NCBI GenBank assembly: GCA_002414665.1
Contig: DIAF01000025.1
Coordinates: 19,491-43,651 of the forward strand
Direction: 5' to 3'
Length of the DNA stretch: 24,161 nucleotides
Origin: Halieaceae bacterium UBA5085
Lineage (GTDB): Bacteria > Pseudomonadota > Gammaproteobacteria > Pseudomonadales > Halieaceae
Both the position numbers and the translations under genes were made by a program. Positions 7,962-14,911 of this stretch are shown piece by piece (position 1 is the stretch's first letter; every line of letters begins with the position of its first letter). The notes under the pieces are model-generated. The model was not told the origin of the DNA and searched no databases. It was given only the letters and a program-made list of their open reading frames with translations.

Positions 7962-9208
7962 GCAAGATGCTATACGGGGCCGACAAAGAAGCAGTGTGGA
8001 GCTCGAAAACGCTTGCGGTGCTGGATCCGAGCCTGCCCCAGCGTTTCCAACACAACTCACACGCCGCGATGTTCCGGGCGCTGCGCCGTGAAGCGCCCGT
8101 GCACTTCTGCCCGGATAGTCCCTATGGACCCTACTGGTCGGTCACTCGCCACGAGGACATCCTGGCGGTAGAGCGTGATCACCAAGTGTTCTCGTCGGAG
8201 AACAATATCATTATCGGCGACGTTTCTCCGGAGTTTGACGTCACCCGCGCTTTCGCTACCTCTGATCCGCCCACGCACACACAGGAAAGGCGTGCGGTAT
8301 TGCCTTCGTTCACACGTAAACGACTGCAAGTACTGGCAGTGGGGATGCGGCAAAAAATCCGTTCCCTGCTGGCGGGGCTTCCTCGTGACAGGGAATTCGA
8401 CTGGGTGGAGGAAATCGCCAGCCCGGTTACCAATAGCATGGTCGGCGAGTTGTTTGATCTCGCACCCGAGGACCGCTCCCGGCTGCCTTACTGGTGTGAG
8501 GTGCTGGTCACCACTCCAGAACCAGGCGCCCTCGTGCAGAGTTGGGAAGAGCGCCAGGCTGTTGTCGAGACCTTCCGCGATCGACTATTGCACCTGTGGT
8601 CCGACCGTCGAGAAGATACGCGTCGCCAGGATGTTATCGCCGCCTTGAGTCACAGTCCTGACACGGCACAGATGAATCATAACCCGATGCGCCTTGTCGG
8701 CACGGTTGCCCTCATTGCCGGCGCTAACGAGGCTGCTCGCGGCGCCCTCAGCGGTTCCATTGTCGCCTTTCACCAAACACCCGGGCAGTGGTCGCTACTG
8801 GAACAGGATCGGGGACTGATCGACAACGCCGTATCGGAGATCGTGCGCTGGCAGTCGCCGATTATCCACATGCGCCGCACTACCACGCAGGAAACGCAGA
8901 TTGGCGATGAGGTCATACCTGAAGGCGCTCGCGTAGTGATGTGGTACTGCTCTGGAAACCGGGACGAGCGTGTTTTTGAAGATGCGGAGGATTTCAATAT
9001 CCTGCGCTACAACGCCGACAAACACCTGGGCTACGGAAGTGGTATCCATCGCTGCCTGGGTCAGCATGTCGCGGAAATGGAGTTGCGCCTGCTGCTGGAG
9101 GAGTTGCTGGACAGCCAAATGCGTCTGGAGCTGGTAGAACCGCCGCAGAGAATCCTGTCCAACTTCTCGGCTAACTACAGCAAACTGGTGGTAAGGACAG
9201 TCGCGTGA
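7958..9208 (+). CDS. Cytochrome P450 (second of a pair), I-helix threonine absent
   Basis: A 416-residue P450 with haem loop YGSGIHRCLG (Cys366), ExxR as E294-I-V-R297, and DPPTH near residue 103. The I-helix reads AGANEAA where most P450s have an acid followed by Thr; here E258 is followed by Ala259-Ala260. The alcohol that helps split O2 is therefore missing, as in P450s that use substrate-assisted protonation or do unusual chemistry. The GTG start at 7958 sits in a GTGA overlap with the upstream P450, and the gene's own stop overlaps the PPTase start the same way. Confidence 0.95.
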   Translation: MSKMLYGADKEAVWSSKTLAVLDPSLPQRFQHNSHAAMFRALRREAPVHFCPDSPYGPYWSVTRHEDILAVERDHQVFSSENNIIIGDVSPEFDVTRAFATSDPPTHTQERRAVLPSFTRKRLQVLAVGMRQKIRSLLAGLPRDREFDWVEEIASPVTNSMVGELFDLAPEDRSRLPYWCEVLVTTPEPGALVQSWEERQAVVETFRDRLLHLWSDRREDTRRQDVIAALSHSPDTAQMNHNPMRLVGTVALIAGANEAARGALSGSIVAFHQTPGQWSLLEQDRGLIDNAVSEIVRWQSPIIHMRRTTTQETQIGDEVIPEGARVVMWYCSGNRDERVFEDAEDFNILRYNADKHLGYGSGIHRCLGQHVAEMELRLLLEELLDSQMRLELVEPPQRILSNFSANYSKLVVRTVA

Positions 9209-9930
9209 TATCGCAGCTTGCCGAAAGCGCCGCGTTTTTCACTTCCCAGGGACGAGGGCAAGTGTGGCCGGGACAGGGATTGAGTGAATACTACTGCGAG
9301 TTTTCACCCAAGCACTATCACGACCAGCTGTTCGGCCAGTACCAGGTGCATTGTCCTCCCGATATGCTTCGTGCCGTGGACAAACGGAAGGCGGGTTATC
9401 TCGCTGGGAGGTACTGTGCTCGGGAGGCCTTGGAGGCATTTGAATTAACGCATTTCGTTATTCTCAATGCACCTGATCGCAGTCCGATCTGGCCGAACGG
9501 CCTGCTTGGGTCGATCAGCCACAGCGAGGACCATGCGATTGCGGTGATCGGTGATGATAGGTACCTAGTAGGGTTAGGTACGGACATAGAGCCTATAATA
9601 GGGGACGACGCCATGCGCGAAACCCAATCACAGGTTCTTAATCCGGAGGAGCTTCACTTGTTGGAGTGCAGTGGCCTATCCCGCAGACAATTGTTCACTG
9701 TACTATTCTCCGTGAAAGAGAGCTTTTTCAAGGCGGCTTACCGACTGGTGCGGGGTTTCTTCGGTTTCGATGCCGTCTCAATCCAAGCTTTGGATCATGG
9801 CAAGGGGGAGGTTACCTTTTGCCTTAATGAAACTCTGCACGAGCGGCTGCGCCAGGGAGACGAATTGCCGGGTCGATTCAAGATGCTCAGAGCGGACACG
9901 ATTGCAACTCTGGTGAGCTTGTCACGCTGA
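9205..9930 (+). CDS. 4'-phosphopantetheinyl transferase (EntD/Sfp type)
   Basis: A 241-residue protein with the PPTase motifs in order: KRKAGYLAGRYCAREAL (60-76), SISHS (103-107), GTDIE (D127 and E129 for Mg2+ binding) and FSVKESFFKA (K171, E172, K176). These fit the EntD-like branch that serves secondary metabolism. The enzyme transfers 4'-phosphopantetheine from coenzyme A to carrier-protein Ser; the ACP at 3935 is an obvious substrate, as would be any PKS or NRPS outside the window. The GTG start at 9205 overlaps the P450 stop as GTGA. It is the last gene of the cluster on this side. Confidence 0.93.
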   Translation: MISQLAESAAFFTSQGRGQVWPGQGLSEYYCEFSPKHYHDQLFGQYQVHCPPDMLRAVDKRKAGYLAGRYCAREALEAFELTHFVILNAPDRSPIWPNGLLGSISHSEDHAIAVIGDDRYLVGLGTDIEPIIGDDAMRETQSQVLNPEELHLLECSGLSRRQLFTVLFSVKESFFKAAYRLVRGFFGFDAVSIQALDHGKGEVTFCLNETLHERLRQGDELPGRFKMLRADTIATLVSLSR

Positions 9931-10214
9931 TTTGCCTTTAAAGGGACAAGCAATCGACTGGGAAGGGGAACACAAACATTTTATCCAGTTTTTGACGGTC
10001 AATTTGGGGAGCGATTCAAATGATTGTCTTCTTGGCACAAACCGCCGAAAAGGTTTATTAGGGCCTGCAACCCACGGGCGTTGCTAATGTTGATCCTCAG
10101 GACTTGAGCTATTTTAGGGTCTATATAAACCTCTTAAACATCAGATGGATACCACTATTCTTCAGATTTGCCTTCCACGTTCGTTCTATGGAGGAAAATG
10201 ACCAAGAATCAGGC
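9931..10214. other. Gene-free stretch between metabolite cluster and hipA
   Basis: About 284 bases, clearly more AT-rich than the genes to the left. It contains a short perfect inverted repeat TTGACGGTCAA (9987-9997) and a hairpin GCAAC...GTTGC (10067-10084) with no T-run after it. I see no gene, tRNA or clear intrinsic terminator. It separates the PPTase end from the leftward hipBA operon and marks the edge of the cluster. Confidence 0.5.
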
Positions 10215-11453
10215 TCAAAGATTGAATGCCGGTTCCATCAGATTTTGCTCGCTCCTGCCGAGTCCAACGGTGCTTGCTTGAGCCCTCCACTTGCCGACGC
10301 TGGCGAGCACTTCTTCTTTGATTTTCAGAGCCTGCCCGTGGTCGAGCTGAAAAAATTCGATGACGTCCATGGCCAATTCGTAGTCCAACCGATTATCGCT
10401 GTCGGTGATATTGAGATGCAATCCATGGGCAGGTGTCACCGGATTGATGTCGTAGGCTGGCGATAGCAACCAGCCTCCCTGATGGTAGATGAAGCCGTGG
10501 TTGCGAAGATGATTATCGGTATTGGATATGGCGATGTAGAACACGATGCGGCGCCACAACTGCGCGAGATCTTCTTTGGTGTTGGCGCCGTGTTCGGTCA
10601 GGAATTGAGCGAGCTCCAGGTAACTGGCTTCATAGTCACCGTCGTAATAGCCAAGCTGCGTCATCGCCGAGGTGAAATGAAGGCGACTCTCCGCCGTGCG
10701 ATCAAAGCGTTTGGTCAGGAAGGTGTGGTGGTGACTGCCGAACTGCTCGATCCGGCTCTCCGACATGACGACCCCTGCATCCAGCGCCAACTGGTATGCA
10801 ACGTATTCCCAGGCGGCCATATCGTAATCATCCTGTCGGCTTGGAAACTTGGCGATCCACAGGTGACCCTCTTCGTCGGTCACGCTGGCCTTCGGCCTGG
10901 CACCGCCGAGAGAAGAACCCGGGGACATCAGCATGGCCAGCCACTTCACATAGTCGGGATCATCGCTATCGGCATTTTCTTCTACTTGCCCGGCGGCGTA
11001 CTCAAGCTCCCGCATTGACGAGAGCGGCGGGGCCGCGAGGCGCTCATCGTTGTCGAGAAAAGGGCCATTCATTTCGCGTTTGAAGCGTAGCGCGCCGGCA
11101 CGGTGCAGGTCATGCACGCCCAGCAGGTAATCGATTTCGGACAGCACGCGTGGACGACGTTGTTTCTGGCGGGCATGGATTGCTTCACGCCGTTTCATCA
11201 GCAGGCGACCCCAGCGGTCGGGGCAGGAATCCAGAAACACGCGGAAGTTTTTATCGTCTTCACCGTGCTGTTCGCCGGAATAGAGATTGAGCTCAGGATC
11301 GATTTGCTGTGCATAAGGAGACTGCAGCCAGTCAGTGTCATAATTGAAGCTGAAATGCTCTTTTTGACGCGCGGGGGAGGACCGAAGTGTGCCAACCAAG
11401 GTCGGCTCCTGGAACTCCTCCCAGTCTGCAAAGACGAAGACTTCGGTGCTCAT
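10215..11453 (-). CDS. hipA: HipA-family Ser/Thr kinase toxin
   Basis: A 412-residue protein with the HipA kinase motifs: a Gly/Ser loop GSSLGGARPKA (179-189), nucleotide-site Lys202 in WIAKF, the catalytic loop SNTDNHLRNHGF with D313, and the metal-binding YDINP with D335. HipA kinases phosphorylate translation factors or aminoacyl-tRNA synthetases such as GltX, causing growth arrest and persistence. The DNA-binding antitoxin gene hipB lies directly upstream with a 36-base gap on the same strand. The region about 25-130 includes the short N-terminal HipA subdomain. All key residues are present, so the toxin looks intact. Confidence 0.94.
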   Translation of the reverse strand: MSTEVFVFADWEEFQEPTLVGTLRSSPARQKEHFSFNYDTDWLQSPYAQQIDPELNLYSGEQHGEDDKNFRVFLDSCPDRWGRLLMKRREAIHARQKQRRPRVLSEIDYLLGVHDLHRAGALRFKREMNGPFLDNDERLAAPPLSSMRELEYAAGQVEENADSDDPDYVKWLAMLMSPGSSLGGARPKASVTDEEGHLWIAKFPSRQDDYDMAAWEYVAYQLALDAGVVMSESRIEQFGSHHHTFLTKRFDRTAESRLHFTSAMTQLGYYDGDYEASYLELAQFLTEHGANTKEDLAQLWRRIVFYIAISNTDNHLRNHGFIYHQGGWLLSPAYDINPVTPAHGLHLNITDSDNRLDYELAMDVIEFFQLDHGQALKIKEEVLASVGKWRAQASTVGLGRSEQNLMEPAFNL

Positions 11454-11489
11454 GGCTATTTGCCCCTGCTCAAGGCTTTTTATGACGGC

Positions 11490-11831
11490 TCAAGGCTGTA
11501 TTCCGGATTTCTTGCTCATCAGCTTGATGTCCTGGAGCTTGCGACCCAGCTCATCGTCTGCAGCGACTCTGGCGAAATCTTCCGCCAACCCGAGCACACT
11601 TAGCACGGCCAGGTAATGGCCAATGGACACACTGGGGTCGCCCTTTTCGATCTTGCGAATGGTGAGGCGGCTGAGTCCGGTGCGCTCGGAAATCAATACC
11701 TGGGTGTAACACCTGCGTTTACACGCCAGTTTGATGTTCTCGCCAAACTGTTCCAAAAGGCGTCGATTCTTGGGAAAGACGACCGCGGATCGACCTTTCG
11801 CTGATTTATCACTGGTCACAATGAATACCAT
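11490..11831 (-). CDS. hipB: HipB-like HTH antitoxin and autorepressor
   Basis: A 113-residue protein with a Cro/CI-type helix-turn-helix at about 27-85 (LLEQFGENIKLACKRR, then SERTGLSRLTIRKIEKGD). It lies just upstream of the HipA gene on the same strand, the standard hipBA order. HipB neutralises HipA and represses the operon. An N-terminal extension of about 25 basic residues and a lysine-rich C-terminus flank the HTH. The ATG at 11831 lies about 18 bases after the predicted -10, so the leader is very short. Confidence 0.9.
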   Translation of the reverse strand: MVFIVTSDKSAKGRSAVVFPKNRRLLEQFGENIKLACKRRCYTQVLISERTGLSRLTIRKIEKGDPSVSIGHYLAVLSVLGLAEDFARVAADDELGRKLQDIKLMSKKSGIQP

Positions 11832-11848
11832 AATCTCTAAAAGTGGTA

Positions 11849-11876
11849 ATTATAGTGTCCATTTCAAGCATTTCAA
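11849..11876 (-). promoter_or_regulatory. Predicted sigma70 promoter of hipBA
   Basis: On the minus strand TTGAAA (11871-11876) and a perfect TATAAT (11849-11854) are separated by 16 bases, placing transcription start roughly 10 bases before the hipB ATG. TTTCAAG occurs twice, at 11862-11868 and 11871-11877, covering the -35 and spacer, and could be part of a HipB operator. The classic E. coli HipB palindrome is not evident. Confidence 0.7.
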
Positions 11877-11970
11877 GTGAGTGAATACAATGCTTACCAT
11901 AGAGCATGAAAATTGTAACTATAGGTGCCAAAAGGGTAGGTCCATTGGTGGGTCGACGCTGCGTGGGTAA

Positions 11971-11989
11971 ATCAGCCAGAGGGGCTGAT
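11971..11989 (-). terminator. Candidate terminator after int
   Basis: ATCAGCC and GGCTGAT form a perfect 7-bp stem with a 5-base loop. Read on the minus strand, it lies about 11 bases after the int stop codon and is followed by TTTACCC. The T-run is short, so termination strength is uncertain. Confidence 0.5.
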
Positions 11990-12000
11990 CTTTAGACGGC

Positions 12001-13242
12001 TTATGCTGCAGAGGCGCAGCTATCATTGTGCGTATATGCTGGACGTGCCTCCCTGACGCCCTGGCCGAAGTCAGACACGAATACGTGCCGCTGTGGTTGA
12101 TCACCCTGCTCAACCCAGCGCCCGTAGTGGCGCATGATCATCTCGGTGGTTTTGTGTCCCATCTGTTGCGCGACGAACAAGGGATTTTCACCGCCCGAAA
12201 GTAACTGGCTCGCGTAGGTGTGGCGGGTCTGGTACGGATTGCGATAACGGACCTTGGCCGTTTTCAGCACATGCTTCCAGGGTCGTTCCAAATGTTCATA
12301 ATCAATGAACGGACCTTTGTCGTCCGGTCGGACAAAAATGTAATCGCTGCCGACAAAGCTGAATTGTTTCTGGTGTTTCAGGGCCTCATAAGCGGAAGGG
12401 AGCAGAAGAACCTTCCGGTTGCTGGCTCGCGTCTTGGTTTCCTTTAATTTGCGCTCGACCACCGCCCGTTGAATATGCACTTCACGTTGATGCCAGTCGA
12501 CATCACCCCATTGCAGGCCAAACAACTCTGACGTTCTCAGACCGGTGAAGAACGCAAACTTGAGTAGATTCCGAATGCGGGGATCGTAGATGAGGGCGCT
12601 TTGCAGCACCTTGTCGATTTCTCGGGTCGTAAAGGGATCAACCTCGTAATCGGTCTTGGCCTGGTTTCTATCTACCAGTTTGCTGACCTTTATTTTGTCC
12701 AGCGGATTGCGGTCGATGATGTCATCGTTCAGCGCCCGATCCAGAACCGCGCGCAGTGGGGTCAAGTCATTGCGGATGCTTTTCAGCGTCCCGCTGCGCT
12801 CCCGAATCCAGGCGCGAATATGATGCGGCGTTAGATCCCGCGCACGGATATCGCCAAATTTCGGAAACAAGTGGGCCTGGCAGCTTTTCCGGTAACACCG
12901 GTAGGTACTGTGTGGATGCGTACGCTCGATGTCCTGAAGCCACTCTTCAATCAGCTCTCGGATCGTGATTTGGGAGTTGGCGTGCCCGAACAGCCGAGCG
13001 CGTTTGGACTCAGGAAAGAATGCTTCGTATTGAAAGGTCTGCCGCTCTATGGCGCCTTCCACTTCGGCCTTCAGGTTGATGGCGTAGCGCTGATCGCCTT
13101 TCTTGGATGGATCCAGCGAGGACAGGGTTTCCTTGCATTGCACACCGCGATACTGAAATTGTATCTCGATAGTCTGCGTGCCACTGGCGTAGGTGCGTAC
13201 CCTTACGCCTTGCGCGAGCTTAACAGACCGTTCTCTACCCAT
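12001..13242 (-). CDS. int: Tyrosine recombinase (phage/island integrase)
   Basis: A 413-residue integrase. An arm-type N-terminal domain (about 1-75, with VRVRTYASGTQTIEIQF) precedes a SAM-like core-binding domain (about 90-185) and the catalytic domain. Catalytic residues visible are R236 (TGLRTSE), R340-H341 (YQTRHTYAS; the box II His is Tyr337 here), H363 (MGHKT) and nucleophile Y373 (RHYGRW). It catalyses site-specific integration and excision of the island. Its start lies inside the upstream xis gene (40-base overlap), so both come from one transcript. The attachment site should lie near its 3' end, between about 11880 and 12000, but no tRNA fragment is visible there. Confidence 0.94.
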   Translation of the reverse strand: MGRERSVKLAQGVRVRTYASGTQTIEIQFQYRGVQCKETLSSLDPSKKGDQRYAINLKAEVEGAIERQTFQYEAFFPESKRARLFGHANSQITIRELIEEWLQDIERTHPHSTYRCYRKSCQAHLFPKFGDIRARDLTPHHIRAWIRERSGTLKSIRNDLTPLRAVLDRALNDDIIDRNPLDKIKVSKLVDRNQAKTDYEVDPFTTREIDKVLQSALIYDPRIRNLLKFAFFTGLRTSELFGLQWGDVDWHQREVHIQRAVVERKLKETKTRASNRKVLLLPSAYEALKHQKQFSFVGSDYIFVRPDDKGPFIDYEHLERPWKHVLKTAKVRYRNPYQTRHTYASQLLSGGENPLFVAQQMGHKTTEMIMRHYGRWVEQGDQPQRHVFVSDFGQGVREARPAYTHNDSCASAA

Positions 13243-13394
13243 TTCTCAACTGCCTCGACATTGATCCACAACGTGTGATTCCTCACCTGGCAATGAACGC
13301 CATCCAACCAAAGCCCTTTTTTGCGGCGGGCATGAACCGCGTTGGCGGTGTCACCGCTCAATTCGCAATACTTGGGTAGCTTTACCCATTTCAT
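13203..13394 (-). CDS. xis: Excisionase-like protein
   Basis: A 63-residue protein, MKWVKLPKYCELSGDT, HARRKKGLWLDGVHC, LWINVEAVEKWVENG. This matches the small excisionase family (DUF1233/PF06806 type), a winged-helix recombination-directionality factor that bends DNA at the attachment site. It overlaps int by 40 bases, the usual phage arrangement. The ATG at 13394 has AGGGA about 9 bases upstream. An operator palindrome abuts its predicted promoter, so expression is probably tied to the S24 repressor or the Cro-like protein. Confidence 0.88.
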   Translation of the reverse strand: MKWVKLPKYCELSGDTANAVHARRKKGLWLDGVHCQVRNHTLWINVEAVEKWVENGLLSSRKA

Positions 13395-13595
13395 GATTCG
13401 GGTCCCTATGGTCGTTTACGACCCGGGGCCATCTTCCCGTTGTGCTAATGGTGAAGCTTTGGCCAGCCTGGTCTGGATGATCAAAACATTAGCACTGAGC
13501 TAATTATAACTTCAAGGGCGAAGGCTGGCTATCTTTTTATCAGGGAGCTAAATGGCTGCTTGGCCGCACAGGTAACCAGTCTGAAACTGGGCGGC
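13395..13595 (-). promoter_or_regulatory. xis-int promoter with operator palindrome
   Basis: On the minus strand a TATAAT -10 (13503-13508) has TAGCCA 17 bases upstream as a plausible -35. The palindrome TTAGC-N5-GCTAA at 13489-13503 directly touches this -10. Further half-sites of the same motif are GTGCTAA at 13442-13448 and GAGCTAA at 13545-13551. A separate perfect hairpin GGTCGT-TT-ACGACC (13410-13423) lies between promoter and xis start. The layout indicates repression of xis-int by a protein bound at TTAGC-type sites. Confidence 0.72.
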
Positions 13596-13829
13596 TCATC
13601 GCATCGGTAAGCCAGGTTTACAAGCCTGGGCAGACGACTGCTTACGTGCCTCGATCCATTGCTCGACTTCTGCCAGATCCCAGGCAACATTGCGACTCGT
13701 CAGAACGATACGGAGCGGAAAGTCCCCCCGTTTTTCCATGTTGTAGATGGTTCGATCCGCCAGCGGAATCATCGCCAATAATGTCTTGCGGTTGATAAGG
13801 GTAGTTGCTTGCCGGGTATCTTTGATCAT
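13596..13829 (-). CDS. alpA: AlpA-family transcriptional regulator
   Basis: A 77-residue MerR-like DNA-binding protein: LINRKTLLAMIPLADRTIYNMEKRGDFPLRIVL, then VAWDLAEVEQWIEARK. This is the AlpA/prophage CP4-57 regulator pattern, which in known elements activates excision genes. It has a strong GAGGGAG site 6 bases before its ATG and lies 30 bases downstream of the S24 repressor, probably in the same transcript. It sits upstream of xis-int, so direct control of excision is likely but inferred. Confidence 0.9.
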   Translation of the reverse strand: MIKDTRQATTLINRKTLLAMIPLADRTIYNMEKRGDFPLRIVLTSRNVAWDLAEVEQWIEARKQSSAQACKPGLPMR

Positions 13830-13859
13830 AGGCGCTCCCTCTTGCGGGATGAATTGAGC

Positions 13860-14528
13860 TCACACCACTTCGCCTTTGAACACGATGACACCGCAAATAT
13901 TCGCTTCTTCATCCATCTCGATAATGCGGTTCGGCCAGTCGGGATTGAGAGCCTTCAGGTAGCGTCTGCCTTCTTCGATTATCAGCTGTTTAAAAGTGGC
14001 TTCATTGGAGCTTTCGAAATGAACCACCACGTATTTGCCGTGATCGGGTGCGATATTAGGATCGACGAAAATCAATTCCCCTTCTCGGAACTTGGGCTCC
14101 ATGCTGGCGCCACGCACGCGCAGAACGAACGTTTCTTCACTACATTTGACCGGGCAGATGAGGAGCTGGGTATTGTAAGGGGGCGGCTTATCCTCGGAGA
14201 TTTCTTGCCCTTTTCCGACCTCGTCCCACGCGATTAACGGATGGTGATTGCCGCGACTGGGGCCATCGCGCTCCAGAGCGATGCTCTCTTCATTTTCGTG
14301 ATCTTCGTCCATCCAGCCATGAGGTTTGTTCATGGCCGTCTCTAGTTTGGCGGCCAGGTCATCCCCGATGCCTCGTGGTGTTCCTTTCTTGGTAGGCAGC
14401 TGATTTCGAACCTGGCTGAGGTAGGAGCTATTGGTGCCCGCAGCACGGGCCAAGCTCGCCGCCGAACCAGCTTCACGAATGAGGATCTCAAGATTCTTGA
14501 GCCGTATCGGAATATGCTTTCTTGTCAT
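13860..14528 (-). CDS. S24/LexA-like (CI-type) repressor
   Basis: A 222-residue two-domain repressor. The N-terminal helix-turn-helix is at about 10-65 (SAASLARAAGTNSSYLSQVRNQ). The C-terminal S24 peptidase domain has Ser142 in RGASMEP and Lys180 in ATFKQL, the catalytic dyad of LexA/CI autocleavage, followed by LKALNPDWP and ICGVIVFKG. At the usual cleavage position it reads AWDEVGKG, so Val104-Gly105 stands where Ala-Gly or Cys-Gly is normal. It is divergent from the Cro/YdaS-like gene, with several TTAGC half-sites in between. It most likely keeps the island quiescent. Confidence 0.92.
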   Translation of the reverse strand: MTRKHIPIRLKNLEILIREAGSAASLARAAGTNSSYLSQVRNQLPTKKGTPRGIGDDLAAKLETAMNKPHGWMDEDHENEESIALERDGPSRGNHHPLIAWDEVGKGQEISEDKPPPYNTQLLICPVKCSEETFVLRVRGASMEPKFREGELIFVDPNIAPDHGKYVVVHFESSNEATFKQLIIEEGRRYLKALNPDWPNRIIEMDEEANICGVIVFKGEVV

Positions 14529-14630
14529 ATATGTAGTTTAGCAGAATTTAGCACAATGATAAACATTTAATTAGCACTAAATCTTGTGGGCTAATATGCA
14601 CAGTGCTAATGTTGGTTTGCATGGAGCTAA
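14529..14630. promoter_or_regulatory. Repressor/cro divergent control region with repeated TTAGCAC half-sites
   Basis: Six copies of one half-site occur in about 95 bases: TTAGCAG 14538-14544, TTAGCAC 14548-14554, TTAGCAC 14571-14577, GGGCTAA 14588-14594, GTGCTAA 14603-14609 and GAGCTAA 14624-14630. The first three point one way and the last three the other, and 14571-14594 forms a symmetric pair with a 10-base centre. The region is AT-rich and holds possible -10 boxes such as TAATAT (14592-14597). This looks like a lambda-type switch region. Confidence 0.75.
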
Positions 14631-14911
14631 AGTATTTCTTAAAGATGGCAACCAAAAGGGAGCGGGCGGAAGTTGCTGTAGCGTGCAACGACTCGGTTTC
14701 CTATTTGTATCAGATTGCCGGCCAACACCGATATGCCAGCCCGCTGATGGCGATGCAAATTGAGCGATATACCCGCATCGTGGCGGATCACTCTGACGGG
14801 CGGCTGAAGCCCGTGCCGCGGGCGAGCATGGTGAGACACCCTGAAATTTTCTACGACGTTGACGGTGTCTCTGAAGTAGAAGAGGCCGAGGTGGGCAATG
14901 ACGATGAATGA
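14621..14911 (+). CDS. Small Cro/YdaS-like DNA-binding protein
   Basis: A 96-residue protein, MELKYFLKMATKRERAEVAVACNDSV, SYLYQIAGQHRYASPLMAMQIERYT, matching the YdaS/Cro-like HTH pattern in which the second helix reads as a carried-over repressor fold. The acidic C-terminus (VSEVEEAEVGNDDE) runs into the ParB-like start. It is divergent from the S24 repressor, the position of Cro in phages. I chose the ATG at 14621; a GTG at 14603 lies inside an operator half-site. It overlaps the next gene by 14 bases, so it heads the rightward operon. Confidence 0.82.
   Translation: MELKYFLKMATKRERAEVAVACNDSVSYLYQIAGQHRYASPLMAMQIERYTRIVADHSDGRLKPVPRASMVRHPEIFYDVDGVSEVEEAEVGNDDE

Noticed and set aside
10082..10092. 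TGCTAATGTTG shared with the cro-region operator at 14604-14614.
   Set aside because: A single isolated half-site after hipA with no second arm or promoter; probably chance.
10482..11018. A 178-codon open frame antisense to hipA.
   Set aside because: It lies wholly within a gene with clear kinase motifs and shows no family pattern; it is a shadow frame.
11880..12000. A tRNA 3' end serving as the attachment site next to int.
   Set aside because: No GGTTCGAATCC-like T-arm or acceptor stem is visible, and the matching right-end copy is outside the window, so no att site is called.
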